Source: a virus. From it: a stretch of DNA of 50,487 nt. Where the stretch lies: positions 1 through 50,487 of IMG/VR virus record IMGVR_UViG_3300037485_002317. One strand, written 5' to 3'. Below, piece by piece: positions 32,793-39,910 of this stretch. The translations under genes were made by a program, and so were the position numbers. Under the pieces are notes generated by a model. It was not told the origin of the DNA, ran no database searches, and worked only from the letters and a program-made list of their open reading frames with translations. Numbering within the stretch: the first letter of the stretch is position 1; the number at the start of each line of letters is the position of its first letter.

Positions 32793-33150
32793 CGGTTTTA
32801 AATTCCTTAAATAGTTGGTTTGTATTCAGCATTAACATCTTTTGAAACACCTCTATCTCAAGGGATAATCCATTGTTTAAACAATGGTGATAGAGGCTTT
32901 GGAATTGGTAGTAGGTATGATGTTGATATTTGGAACTAACAAAGATATGCAGGAGGTATAAAACGTTTAATTCTGCCCATCCTACGGGTTTTCTTTTAAT
33001 CCCTAATATCCCTTTGCGTTCGGCGATTGTCTGATGAGAAACTTTAAAGATTAACTGGATTTCCTCAGAGGAAAAAGGCTGTAAAGCGTCTTCGTCTTTG
33101 AGGTGTATTATCTTTCGGGTTCCCCCTTTCCTTGTCTCAAAATTAGCCAT
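32680..33150 (-). CDS. Putative DNA-binding or regulatory protein heading the membrane-complex operon
   Basis: 156 residues. The N-terminus is basic (NFETRKGGTRKIIHL), and FSSEEIQLIFKVSHQTIAER (~residues 26-45) has the outline of a helix-turn-helix. A helical middle follows with many His and Tyr, and a low-complexity tail that overlaps the next gene. First gene of the leftward string after the regulator's terminator, so it may control or start that operon. The HTH call is tentative. Confidence 0.6.
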   Translation of the reverse strand: MANFETRKGGTRKIIHLKDEDALQPFSSEEIQLIFKVSHQTIAERKGILGIKRKPVGWAELNVLYLLHIFVSSKYQHHTYYQFQSLYHHCLNNGLSLEIEVFQKMLMLNTNQLFKEFKTDVIQRITTYRQHNGTGTYRVIPKPSEAPSPDGAETAD

Positions 33151-33282
33151 TCATGGTTGAGTACGTCTCTCCTTCTTAGATTGACTCAGGCTTGAATTAA
33201 CCTGATGTACTAAAGATAATCCGAGAATAATCTGCCGACAATTCACAAGTGCAATCACAAGTGAATAAGATTGATAGACACT

Positions 33283-33318
33283 AAAAAACCCTCCACAGCA
33301 AGGTACTGGGGAGGGTTT
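33283..33318 (-). terminator. Terminator downstream of the Xre-type regulator
   Basis: AAACCCTCC pairs with GGAGGGTTT around a ~15-base loop. On the minus strand the stem is followed by TTTTTT. It separates the regulator (ends 33333) from the membrane-complex operon, which must then have its own promoter in 33151-33280; I see no clear consensus there. Confidence 0.75.
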
Positions 33319-33332
33319 GTTTTTTGAGCTTT

Positions 33333-33527
33333 TCAATTTGTTATATAGTTGGCTAATACTTTTTGAGCTTCTTTCATGGCTCTCGGTGACGGGTTGCGAT
33401 CGCCTGAACTCCACTTACTTACTGCCGAAACAGAATAATCCATTTCTTCAGCTATTTTCTCGATAGTCCAACCTAATCTGGATTGGAGTAAATGAACGGG
33501 GTTAATGCGGTTGTTTTGGCTTAACAT
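33333..33527 (-). CDS. Xre/Cro-type helix-turn-helix regulator
   Basis: 64 residues, essentially one HTH domain: LLQSRLGWTIEKIAEEMDYS followed by VSAVSKWSSGDRNPSP, the recognition helix and turn of Xre proteins. The size is normal for a Cro/CI-like phage repressor. It is divergent from the 81-residue gene at 33649, with a 9-bp stem-loop in the shared region. Probably controls that divergent pair and perhaps the operon to its left. Confidence 0.8.
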   Translation of the reverse strand: MLSQNNRINPVHLLQSRLGWTIEKIAEEMDYSVSAVSKWSSGDRNPSPRAMKEAQKVLANYITN

Positions 33528-33564
33528 GGTATTGTCTCAACTTGTTTTAAGGTGGGTTGGGATT

Positions 33565-33595
33565 GAGGTGAGAGGGGTTAGAGCCTTCTCACCTC
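33565..33595. promoter_or_regulatory. Stem-loop in divergent regulator region
   Basis: GAGGTGAGA / TCTCACCTC, a 9-bp stem followed by TTTTA on the plus strand. It lies in the leader of the HTH regulator and upstream of a TATACT box at 33619-33624 for the plus-strand gene. It could be a regulator binding site or a leader hairpin. Confidence 0.45.
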
Positions 33596-33648
33596 TTTTA
33601 GCGTGACTAAATTTATTATATACTCAAGGGTAACAATAGAGTAGCAAC

Positions 33649-33894
33649 ATGGCAACTGATGAAAAAAGTAGGTTAGGACTGACAACCTCAGCATTCTACC
33701 GAAAGTGGCTTAGGATATGGGCTTTCCTGAAAGGAACAACCCCGACCGCATTAGCTGGCAACATTCTTCAGGCTAGGATAGAAGCTAATTTGGACTTGAT
33801 TAGTCGGATGTTAATGGAAAGGTCTGAAGATTTGGGGATATCTTCAGACGAATTGATTAATCGGATTCTTGATGACTCCGAGAGTGAGGATTAG
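33649..33894 (+). CDS. Small helical protein divergent to the regulator
   Basis: 81 residues (LTTSAFYRKWLRIWAFLKGT, then QARIEANLDLISRMLMERSE and ISSDELINRILDD). All helical; the C-terminal third resembles small RHH or oligomerisation helices. Paired with the divergent Xre protein it may be a Cro-like partner. A TATACT -10 box lies at 33619-33624. Its 3' end overlaps the 3' end of the opposite-strand gene by 38 bases. Confidence 0.55.
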   Translation: MATDEKSRLGLTTSAFYRKWLRIWAFLKGTTPTALAGNILQARIEANLDLISRMLMERSEDLGISSDELINRILDDSESED

Positions 33895-34042
33895 GAATAT
33901 TTGCGGTTAATCGGATAATTGGCATATCCCATCCAAAATTCACTTGAAATCTTCCCCTTGCCCTTTCTTCGTCAAAGGCTTCAATAAAAGCTGTTCTTTC
34001 TTCTCCAGATATGTGAATAAAAGTAATTGCAAAAGTCTTCAT
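33857..34042 (-). CDS. Very small hypothetical protein
   Basis: 61 residues (MKTFAITFIHISGEERTAFI, then EERARGRFQVNFGWDMPIIR). AAAGGAG sits correctly upstream of the ATG. Compact alpha/beta appearance. Last gene of the leftward early-type cluster; family unknown. Confidence 0.55.
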   Translation of the reverse strand: MKTFAITFIHISGEERTAFIEAFDEERARGRFQVNFGWDMPIIRLTANIPNPHSRSHQESD

Positions 34043-34066
34043 TTGAACTAACTCCTTTGGTGATTA

Positions 34067-34399
34067 CTAAAACAAACTTAATTGACATTCACTGACTACC
34101 GTTTTACTTTTGGGATTGTTCCACGATTCCCCCCGACTGTTGACACGGTTTCGCCAGTGGGGGTAGGTTCTGAATGGTTGTTTCAGTGCCACAAATTTAG
34201 GAATCAGTTTCAATTCCTCAAGCCAGATTTTGTAAGGACTGCATTCCCTGGCTCCGAATGGGTAGCGGTCGTTGCAATACTTCCGGGCATCCTTAGAGTT
34301 GATCTCTTCGCCCAGACAAGCGCATTGCATCTCATATTCCATGAGGGAGTCTGCAATCTTTGAGATTGTATGATCCCGCCAAGACATTGATTTTTTCAT
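34067..34399 (-). CDS. Hypothetical protein with several cysteines
   Basis: 110 residues. Four cysteines (YEMQCACLGE, YCNDRYPFG, ECSPY) could bind a metal, and the protein is basic with an FRTYPHWRNR segment. It ends with QLSLF, a clamp-binding-like C-terminal motif of the QLxLF type. The ATG overlaps the upstream stop (TAATG); an internal ATG at 34387 is an alternative. Possible link to the replication clamp is inference. Confidence 0.55.
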   Translation of the reverse strand: MKKSMSWRDHTISKIADSLMEYEMQCACLGEEINSKDARKYCNDRYPFGARECSPYKIWLEELKLIPKFVALKQPFRTYPHWRNRVNSRGESWNNPKSKTVVSECQLSLF

Positions 34400-34692
34400 T
34401 ATTTGATAAGTGCAGGACTAAAATCAACCTCACAATCTAAACTCCATCTCGAATTGGCGGAGGTTCGGTACAAGGAAAAAACGCGATCGCTCTCGATATC
34501 AATTAAGTAGCATTCTTGTCTTTTATCCTCTTGGTTCCAATGTTCGCCCGTTGATTGGCAGTCATTGGGGTCGATTAATTGGCTTTCTAGTTTGCGGTAA
34601 TCTTCAATCTTTAAATATGAAGCATCAAACCCTCGTTTTTCAACGGATTGCAGCCAGTTGTATAATCGTTGAGATCCTGTAATTTTAATCAT
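34399..34692 (-). CDS. Small hypothetical protein
   Basis: 97 residues (QRLYNWLQSVEKRGFDASYL, then CYLIDIESDRVFSLYRTSAN). Alpha/beta, soluble. Starts one base after the TAA of the 47-residue gene upstream and ends overlapping the next ATG. Probably an early host-interaction protein by location; nothing recognised. Confidence 0.55.
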   Translation of the reverse strand: MIKITGSQRLYNWLQSVEKRGFDASYLKIEDYRKLESQLIDPNDCQSTGEHWNQEDKRQECYLIDIESDRVFSLYRTSANSRWSLDCEVDFSPALIK

Positions 34693-34693
34693 T

Positions 34694-34837
34694 TTAGTTG
34701 CCCTCTGATGATGGATATGATAGCCAATACCAAAACGTTGTCAGTTGCCACTCGTGGGGTTTTTTACGACTGACAATATTGCGCCATAGTCTGAAGTTGG
34801 TTTTGTAGTCATGAAACCCGTCGCGCATCAAATTCAT
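34694..34837 (-). CDS. 47-residue Trp-rich protein
   Basis: MNLMRDGFHDYKTNFRLWRN, then RKKPHEWQLTTFWYWLSYPS. AGAGGA precedes the ATG, and its TAA is followed after one base by the next ATG, a typical operon join. Four Trp and several Tyr in 47 residues make it unusual. Function unknown. Confidence 0.5.
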   Translation of the reverse strand: MNLMRDGFHDYKTNFRLWRNIVSRKKPHEWQLTTFWYWLSYPSSEGN

Positions 34838-34861
34838 TGTTTTAATCCTCTGCTGTGGCAA

Positions 34862-35251
34862 TCATAAACCTTGAATCCTTAACTGAATAGGAACCTCGTT
34901 AATCTCCAACAATCCTTTTTTAGAAAGTTTTGCCAATTCAACCTGAACATCTTGCACATCGAATTTAATTTCTTTCTCCTTCCCCAATGGAGTTACGCCA
35001 GAACAGTCAAGTATTGTGATTAGATTTTCTGGTGTAACTTCTAAATCTTTATTGCAGCCATAAAGAAGACGAAGCATATAGAGAATGTAGACAGATTTGT
35101 TTATTCCCCCTGCTATTAAATCCGATTGCAAATCATAAACAGATTGGACTAATTTACCCTGTTTATTCATCACTGTCCCCATATTTTTCTCTGGGGCTTT
35201 TAATTGAATGACGTTATCAACAGTTTCAGATCCAGTCGACTCAACTAACAT
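34862..35251 (-). CDS. Hypothetical protein
   Basis: 129 residues. The middle is helical (VYDLQSDLIAGGINKSVYIL) and the end resembles a small winged-helix (DVQVELAKLSKKGLLEINEV). AGGAG precedes the ATG. A regulatory or replication accessory role is possible from the C-terminal pattern only. Confidence 0.55.
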   Translation of the reverse strand: MLVESTGSETVDNVIQLKAPEKNMGTVMNKQGKLVQSVYDLQSDLIAGGINKSVYILYMLRLLYGCNKDLEVTPENLITILDCSGVTPLGKEKEIKFDVQDVQVELAKLSKKGLLEINEVPIQLRIQGL

Positions 35252-35260
35252 GATTTTCTC

Positions 35261-35551
35261 CTATCTAATAAATGGAATTGCATTGTCTTTTAAAGCCTCA
35301 AACCACTGCGCCTCTGTTGGCATCAGGTGTTCGTTGTTTTTAAATGGATAGGGGAACATCCTCCGAGCTAGTTTAGACGCTGCGATCGCATCTTTTTTAG
35401 TGGCAAACCAACCCGGAAAACGCAACCCATAAGCAACATAAGTCACACCCCAATAATCGTCATCAAGTCGGTTAACGGCTAACCATTTACGGACTGTTGC
35501 AAGAGCTTTCGCGGTTCCGTAAATTGTGCTTGCTGTAATTGTTTTCCTCAT
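35261..35551 (-). CDS. Hypothetical protein
   Basis: 96 residues, basic and aromatic-rich (TAKALATVRKWLAVNRLDDD, then LRFPGWFATKKDAIAASKLA). It overlaps the upstream gene by 4 bp (ATGA). No recognised family. Confidence 0.55.
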   Translation of the reverse strand: MRKTITASTIYGTAKALATVRKWLAVNRLDDDYWGVTYVAYGLRFPGWFATKKDAIAASKLARRMFPYPFKNNEHLMPTEAQWFEALKDNAIPFIR

Positions 35552-35739
35552 GACTCAACCCTTGTTCTTGTGATAGTGCTTAACGGAATTCCGTCCCAAT
35601 CTTCCTGAATGTAATATCTGCCAGTGCCACTAGCGTTCATTTGTTCGCACTTTATCCGAGCTTCATTAAATCTCGGATAAGACGCGATAATAACGCCTTT
35701 TCCTCGCTCCCAAATCGCGTAGCCTTTCTGTTTGCTCAT
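35548..35739 (-). CDS. Small hypothetical protein
   Basis: 63 residues (MSKQKGYAIWERGKGVIIAS, then EARIKCEQMNASGTGRYYIQ). A compact beta-alpha-beta module, the kind found in short phage accessory proteins. Coupled by 4-bp overlaps with both neighbours. Confidence 0.55.
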   Translation of the reverse strand: MSKQKGYAIWERGKGVIIASYPRFNEARIKCEQMNASGTGRYYIQEDWDGIPLSTITRTRVES

Positions 35740-36074
35740 CTTTCTGTTGTTATTCGTCTTAGTGTTAATTTGGCATATTCAATGGCAAAAAATATGCCCC
35801 CTTCATACTGTTGTATGAGATGTTCTGCAAACTCCTGATTTAGAGTTGGCAATTTGCAAAACAATTGTTGATAGATTTCCTCCGGTTGTGAGGTTTTTCT
35901 TGTTGACCGGAATGATGGGGCGACCCTACCGTAATCGGCAGGGCGTTCCCCGACTCGCTTCCACTGGGAAAGCGTGGAAATCTTTATCCCAAGATTTCGA
36001 GATATCTCGGTCAGGCTTTTGCCTGACTTAATAGCTTCGTAAGCTATTTTCCGGATTTCTGGCGAATAACGCAT
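35736..36074 (-). CDS. Transposase-type helix-turn-helix protein
   Basis: 112 residues. The N-terminal ~45 residues form an IS3/Tn3-like HTH: SPEIRKIAYEAIKSGKSLTE, then ISRNLGIKISTLSQWKRVGE. The rest has no catalytic DDE signature and ends RRITTER, so it is a stand-alone DNA-binding protein rather than a transposase. It overlaps the ASCH gene upstream by 31 bases and the next gene by 4. Probably an early regulator. Confidence 0.6.
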   Translation of the reverse strand: MRYSPEIRKIAYEAIKSGKSLTEISRNLGIKISTLSQWKRVGERPADYGRVAPSFRSTRKTSQPEEIYQQLFCKLPTLNQEFAEHLIQQYEGGIFFAIEYAKLTLRRITTER

Positions 36075-36346
36075 ACATCCCCAAGTGATAAAACATAAAC
36101 TTCTGTCCCTTGTTCAATTGTTCCTTTGCTCCATTCAGGCTTGGGGATTCCCTTAGAGATTCCCAGCAATTCAACAGTTACCGAGGGGACACTGTTGCCG
36201 TATCCGTTGGTAAAGCGGATATGGGTTAGTGGCTTATGAAATCGGGTTGTATAGTAGGGTTTAATCTCCCGATATTCTTCCTTTTTCTCCCCTGCTTTGA
36301 TTAAATCAAACCATTTCTTTTTGATGGCTAAAGTTAATATTGTCAT
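36044..36346 (-). CDS. ASCH-domain protein
   Basis: 100 residues with the ASCH (PUA-like) pattern: LTLAIKKKWFDLIKAGEKKE, then EYREIKPYYTTRF and HIRFTNGYG. ASCH domains bind RNA or modified nucleotides and are common in phages. The conserved G-E-K-x-x-E-Y-R motif is intact. Its end overlaps the HTH gene by 31 bases. Confidence 0.8.
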   Translation of the reverse strand: MTILTLAIKKKWFDLIKAGEKKEEYREIKPYYTTRFHKPLTHIRFTNGYGNSVPSVTVELLGISKGIPKPEWSKGTIEQGTEVYVLSLGDVCVIRQKSGK

Positions 36347-36389
36347 AGCTGTAGAGTTTTGAATTGGGGGAATTTCACCCCCGGATTAA

Positions 36390-37079
36390 TTAGTAATCAA
36401 CGTTTGCGGACGGCAAGGCTTTGGGGGTATCCCCGGGTAATTGGTTGCTGTGGTCATTGGTGTAAGCCGCCATCAAACAAGCGACTTCGTGGGGCGGTAG
36501 GCTGTCTAAGCAGACCATATTGCGGGTTCCTTCCAAGTCCATCATCCGAGACTGGTTACTTGAGTCGGCTAAAACCGCAGAGGCTTGATCAATCACAGCC
36601 CAGTCGGTGCGCTCTACCCAATCCCATTTCAAACTGTAATAGTTGATAGGTTTCACAACCCCGGATTCATCGGGTTTCTGACCGGAATGCTTAATGAAAT
36701 TCGGGACAAAAATTCCGGTCGCAGGTTCAACACCACGGGCTTGCACAGAGGTAACAAGACGATTGAAGTCGCTCAATCCCCGTGATTTAAGGTAGGTTGC
36801 CATAACCACGCCTTTCGGTAGTTCTCCCGATTCTGCAACGAACCAAATTTGTCCCCAAAGGGTTTGCTCGGTTTGTCCTAAGTTGCCAAAGAATTTAGAG
36901 AATTTGAGGATGGTCATGGAACACTTCGAGCCATAGTCTGTGTCGCCTATAGTCCACTGACCACTCTGGCAGTTGTTACGGACTGCGATGGGCATTTCTG
37001 GGACTAGCAGGGCATCTTTAGGCTTTGCTCCAAAGACAGTAAATGATTTTGCTGTGATTTCCGATGTTTTAGCTACCAT
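36390..37079 (-). CDS. Hypothetical soluble protein of the early block
   Basis: 229 residues, beta-rich first half (WTIGDTDYGSKCSMTILKFS, then QTLWGQIWFVAESGELPKGV) and a helical end. The beta-barrel-like composition and location near replication genes would suit an ssDNA-binding protein, but no signature supports it. It is preceded by a 274-bp gap and has no detectable signal or membrane segment. Confidence 0.6.
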   Translation of the reverse strand: MVAKTSEITAKSFTVFGAKPKDALLVPEMPIAVRNNCQSGQWTIGDTDYGSKCSMTILKFSKFFGNLGQTEQTLWGQIWFVAESGELPKGVVMATYLKSRGLSDFNRLVTSVQARGVEPATGIFVPNFIKHSGQKPDESGVVKPINYYSLKWDWVERTDWAVIDQASAVLADSSNQSRMMDLEGTRNMVCLDSLPPHEVACLMAAYTNDHSNQLPGDTPKALPSANVDY

Positions 37080-37326
37080 ATTTTTAGTTGGTTTTAGTTG
37101 ATTTAGTTTGGTTTTGTTTTAGGCGATCGCACCGCCCCAACGCCTCACAATCGCACTATGAAGCGTAAGGGAATGCGATTAAATACAGCCTTTAAAACCG
37201 TCAGTCCAAGATGGATCAATATTTTCTTCTAGTGGGGGTATTTTATTCTCCTAAAATTACTTGATTAACCGTTAAACTCGGATATTTGTTTCAATTCGCA
37301 ATCCCCATAATGGGAATTGTTATAAA
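37080..37326. other. Gene-poor gap with palindrome and a start-less mini-ORF
   Basis: A 21-bp near-palindrome (CAAT-C-CCCAT-A-ATGGG-A-ATTG) lies at 37299-37319. On the minus strand a perfect TAGGAG is followed by a 20-codon frame, 37179-37241, that begins ATA and not ATG (IPPLEENIDPSWTDGFKGCI); this may be a micro-gene that lost its start. A HIP1 octamer is at 37122-37129. Nothing else is recognised. Confidence 0.45.
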
Positions 37327-37345
37327 GGGGGAATTTAACCCCCCA
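37324..37345 (-). terminator. GC-stem terminator after the SWIM gene
   Basis: GGGGG and CCCCC arms with an AATTTAA loop. On the minus strand the stem is followed by TTTAT. It lies 9 bp after the SWIM-type gene stop at 37354. Confidence 0.65.
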
Positions 37346-37353
37346 TTCCCTTG

Positions 37354-37929
37354 CTAAATCCCTAGAGAAGCGCGCGAGATTGCCAGATATTGTTCCTTTG
37401 TGATGTCGAGGTCGGGAGCGGCTTTAATGCGTCCCACGCTACGAGCCTTACCTGCGTAAGATGGCATCAAGGTAGGGACTGCTACGGGTTGGATTTGGGG
37501 TTGATAACGAAGGCAAACTCTAATGTGTTTGCATTCAAGTTTCCGGTATTGGTGATCGGGACACTCACAGAACGTTTTTCCAGGACGTAAGACGACGTTA
37601 TAAATAGAACCGCTTAACGGGTTGGTTACTTGAAATAATCCGGGAAAGTTACCGTTAACTACGTTCAGGTTAGTTGCTTTAGATTCCCGTTTGGCGGCTT
37701 GAAATTGGGGGGTTAGGGCAACGGCACGACCTAAGTTAATGGCTAGGTTGCGAGTTGAAGGTTTGACCGCTTCATACTCTTTATTAAAGGTTGGGTGATT
37801 AGGGAATGTGACCATACCATCAACGACTGCAAACCGAACCCCGTTCACAAACCCTGTGGTGATGTCGTGCCATACAACTCGGATTTCAAAGCGGGCGATG
37901 CTGTTTTTCGAGAAAATTTGAGCTACCAT
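37354..37929 (-). CDS. SWIM zinc-finger protein
   Basis: 191 residues from the ATG at 37929; the open frame extends 30 codons upstream to 38019, but that part would precede the promoter's transcription start. A SWIM-type CxCxnCxH motif is visible: C121 and C123 in KTFCECPDHQ, C133 and H135 in LECKHIRV. SWIM fingers bind DNA or proteins. The rest is beta-rich with no other known domain. It is divergent from the RHH-like regulator across back-to-back promoters, so the two may be oppositely controlled. Confidence 0.75.
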   Translation of the reverse strand: MVAQIFSKNSIARFEIRVVWHDITTGFVNGVRFAVVDGMVTFPNHPTFNKEYEAVKPSTRNLAINLGRAVALTPQFQAAKRESKATNLNVVNGNFPGLFQVTNPLSGSIYNVVLRPGKTFCECPDHQYRKLECKHIRVCLRYQPQIQPVAVPTLMPSYAGKARSVGRIKAAPDLDITKEQYLAISRASLGI

Positions 37930-38009
37930 TGTTTTAAATCCCTTGTGATTTATAGCGGTTGGCACTGATTTCGTAGTCGAGTGCCGGCCGCTTTTGGCTT
38001 TATATAATA

Positions 38010-38071
38010 AATTTAGCACAAATAAAAATTTATGTCAAGGGGTTGATAAATATTTTTTTATGTGGTATAGT
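38010..38071. promoter_or_regulatory. Back-to-back promoters with a central dyad
   Basis: Minus strand: TTGACA (38033-38038), 17 bp, TAAATT (38010-38015) for the SWIM gene. Plus strand: TTGATA (38043-38048), 17 bp, TATAGT (38066-38071) for the RHH-like gene. The two -35 boxes are only 4 bp apart and lie within a near-palindrome (ATTTATGTCAA / TTGATAAAT), an obvious place for the divergent RHH-like protein to bind. Confidence 0.75.
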
Positions 38072-38097
38072 CAAAATATTGTTAGCCAAGGAAAAAG

Positions 38098-38304
38098 ATG
38101 GTGACTAAAAAGCGAGAGCGCCCTGACGAATGGGTGCATGGGGAAAAGAAAATGATAAGGTCGATAATGCTGACAGACTCAGCAGCAAAGATGTTGGGGC
38201 AAAAAGCCTTAGACCTTGGGATCACAAAGTCTGAGGTACTAGAGCGAGCCATAAGAAGCGGTGGCTTAAATACTGCCGAGCATTATGAATTTGTAAACGA
38301 TTAA
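38098..38304 (+). CDS. Ribbon-helix-helix-like regulator
   Basis: 68 residues: KKMIRSIMLTDSAAKMLGQK followed by ALDLGITKSEVLERAIRSGG. The strand-helix-helix pattern with an ITKSEVLERAI recognition helix is that of RHH/CopG-type repressors. AAGGA precedes the ATG, and a consensus promoter lies at 38043-38071. It heads the rightward replication cassette and probably autoregulates through the central dyad. Confidence 0.7.
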   Translation: MVTKKRERPDEWVHGEKKMIRSIMLTDSAAKMLGQKALDLGITKSEVLERAIRSGGLNTAEHYEFVND

Positions 38305-38319
38305 TCCAATCACTCTCGT

Positions 38320-38520
38320 ATGTTTCAAATCTCAATAACGGTCACAGTCCTGGCTTTAACTATGGTGCTGCCATTGTTGGCTTTGGAGTCAGTCAATAGA
38401 GGTTCAGGAAGGGGAGAAAATAAGACCCCCCCAAAATCTCAGATCCTTGAGTACGGAAAATTTGCAGCGACAACAACAACAGATGAATCCCCCAAACGAG
38501 GGGAAGGAAGACGCGAATGA
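38320..38520 (+). CDS. Small protein with N-terminal hydrophobic segment
   Basis: 66 residues. MFQISITVTVLALTMVLPLL could be a signal or membrane anchor; the rest is polar, Gly/Arg/Lys-rich. It overlaps the next ATG by 4 bp. Codon composition is plausible but no homologue is recognised. Confidence 0.4.
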   Translation: MFQISITVTVLALTMVLPLLALESVNRGSGRGENKTPPKSQILEYGKFAATTTTDESPKRGEGRRE

Positions 38521-38798
38521 ATTTTATTTCAATTCCAGAAGCACTTGACGACGTACCCTTATCCCCCGAAGCGTTCCGAGTCTATTTCAATATTGTTTGC
38601 CACGTCTCATGTCGCAGCTATGTTCCAACTATTGACCAGATAACGGCGAAATGTTTTTCCAGACGACGCGCGGTCGGAAAAACGCAGACAAGACTTGCAT
38701 TACGCGAGCTAATTAAGCTCGGAATGGTTAGCGGTGATTTTGAATTAGAAAACTATACCTTAGTACATCCCAGTAAGTGGGAAGTGGAGGCTGTATGA
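38517..38798 (+). CDS. Winged-helix DNA-binding protein
   Basis: 93 residues with a replication-initiator-type winged helix: LSPEAFRVYFNIVCHVSCRS, TIDQITAKCFSRRRAVGKTQ, TRLALRELIKLGMV. This is the layout of N-terminal domains in plasmid and phage initiators (helix, recognition helix, then a REL-x-K-LG-type wing). It is immediately upstream of a second initiator-like gene (ATGA overlap), so the two probably act together at the origin. Confidence 0.6.
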   Translation: MNFISIPEALDDVPLSPEAFRVYFNIVCHVSCRSYVPTIDQITAKCFSRRRAVGKTQTRLALRELIKLGMVSGDFELENYTLVHPSKWEVEAV

Positions 38799-39910
38799 AA
38801 CGCGATCGCAAGCCAACCGAAAACGGAATTATTTCAATCGAGAAACACGAGAAAAATTACTCGCTTATTGATAACGCCGGACTTCGGGATTCAAATCTGA
38901 GTTATAAAGCCACGGGGCTATGGGCTTTTTTGATCAGCCACCCCCCCGATTGGCAAGTCAACGTGAATCACCTTGTTAGTGCCAAGGCTGACGGGCGAGA
39001 TTCGGTATTGAGCGGATTGTGCGAACTGTATGAAGAGGGTTATCTACTCTACCTGAAATGGCGTTCTACCGATGGGACGTTCAGTTCCCGGTACATCGTT
39101 TTTGAGTCTTCCGATCTCAAGGAAAGGTACCTCAACCAGATAAGTGAAGATGATAGAGCTAAGTTGACATCTCCTTATAATCCCAAATCTCGGACTAAGA
39201 ATAAATCTGAAGCCACAACGGGAAACCCAACGTGGAGCGAAAACGAAAAAACCACAACGGGAAACCCACAAAGGGAAACCCACAAAGGGAAACCCGAACA
39301 GACTAATAACATATATACGAATGACGAATTAATTAAGGACTTATCAAGAAAGATCCCCCCTACCCCCCAAGGGGAATCGGAGTGGGGGGGGATTCAGAAC
39401 GAAGCCATTTTGGTTTCCTGTGAAGACCTGGGAAAAGAGGGTACAGGGGACTTGACTCCTCATCAAAGCCCAGAACAAATCACCGCTACTGAACAAAATC
39501 TTAATCCGGTGATCAAACATCCCGCCGTCGAGTCCGATCCTCGATTTCTGCCAACGGACACAATGGCAGAAACCATGAACACCCACAACGCAATTATCGC
39601 AACCGGAGCCATGCGGGGTGAACGTTCCCCCGACCCTGAGTTTTTAGAATATTACAGGGGGCTATTAAGCAAGTGCACTCATTACAGGGACAAGGACTGT
39701 AATTCAAACCATGCCAAATCATCCCTAGCTCAGAAATGGAAATCCGAGCCACTGAAAATCCTTGCCGATGCCGAGTCGTGGTTGAAATCAAAAGCCAAGT
39801 TTAGCGGTGGCAAATCAACCCAAACCCGCAATATCAGCGAACTTTCCAAGGATGAACGCCTCGCAATCCTGAGATCCAAACGCGAACAAAAATTAGGAGC
39901 CCAACCATGA
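38795..39910 (+). CDS. Replication initiator-like winged-helix protein
   Basis: 371 residues from the ATG at 38795, which overlaps the preceding stop. The N-terminal half is a winged helix (LSYKATGLWAFLISHPPDWQ, DSVLSGLCELYEEGYLLYLK), similar in pattern to phage O-type and DnaD-like initiators. The middle is a low-complexity repeat region (TTGNPTWSENEKTTTGNPQR; TGNP occurs twice and GKPE once) and the end is a basic helix (AILRSKREQKLG). Position two genes before dnaB supports an initiator role. A repeat origin inside the gene, as in lambda O, is possible but not visible. Confidence 0.65.
   Translation: MKRDRKPTENGIISIEKHEKNYSLIDNAGLRDSNLSYKATGLWAFLISHPPDWQVNVNHLVSAKADGRDSVLSGLCELYEEGYLLYLKWRSTDGTFSSRYIVFESSDLKERYLNQISEDDRAKLTSPYNPKSRTKNKSEATTGNPTWSENEKTTTGNPQRETHKGKPEQTNNIYTNDELIKDLSRKIPPTPQGESEWGGIQNEAILVSCEDLGKEGTGDLTPHQSPEQITATEQNLNPVIKHPAVESDPRFLPTDTMAETMNTHNAIIATGAMRGERSPDPEFLEYYRGLLSKCTHYRDKDCNSNHAKSSLAQKWKSEPLKILADAESWLKSKAKFSGGKSTQTRNISELSKDERLAILRSKREQKLGAQP

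Noticed and set aside
33151-33414. 87-codon open frame on the minus strand
   Set aside because: It covers the terminator at 33283-33318 and overlaps the clear Xre-type gene in another frame; composition is not protein-like.
37179-37241. 20-codon frame with perfect Shine-Dalgarno but ATA first codon
   Set aside because: ATA is not an accepted start codon; noted only within the intergenic entry.
37930-38019. Longer N-terminus for the SWIM protein
   Set aside because: The segment overlaps the promoter's likely start region; the ATG at 37929 begins a sequence typical of the domain.
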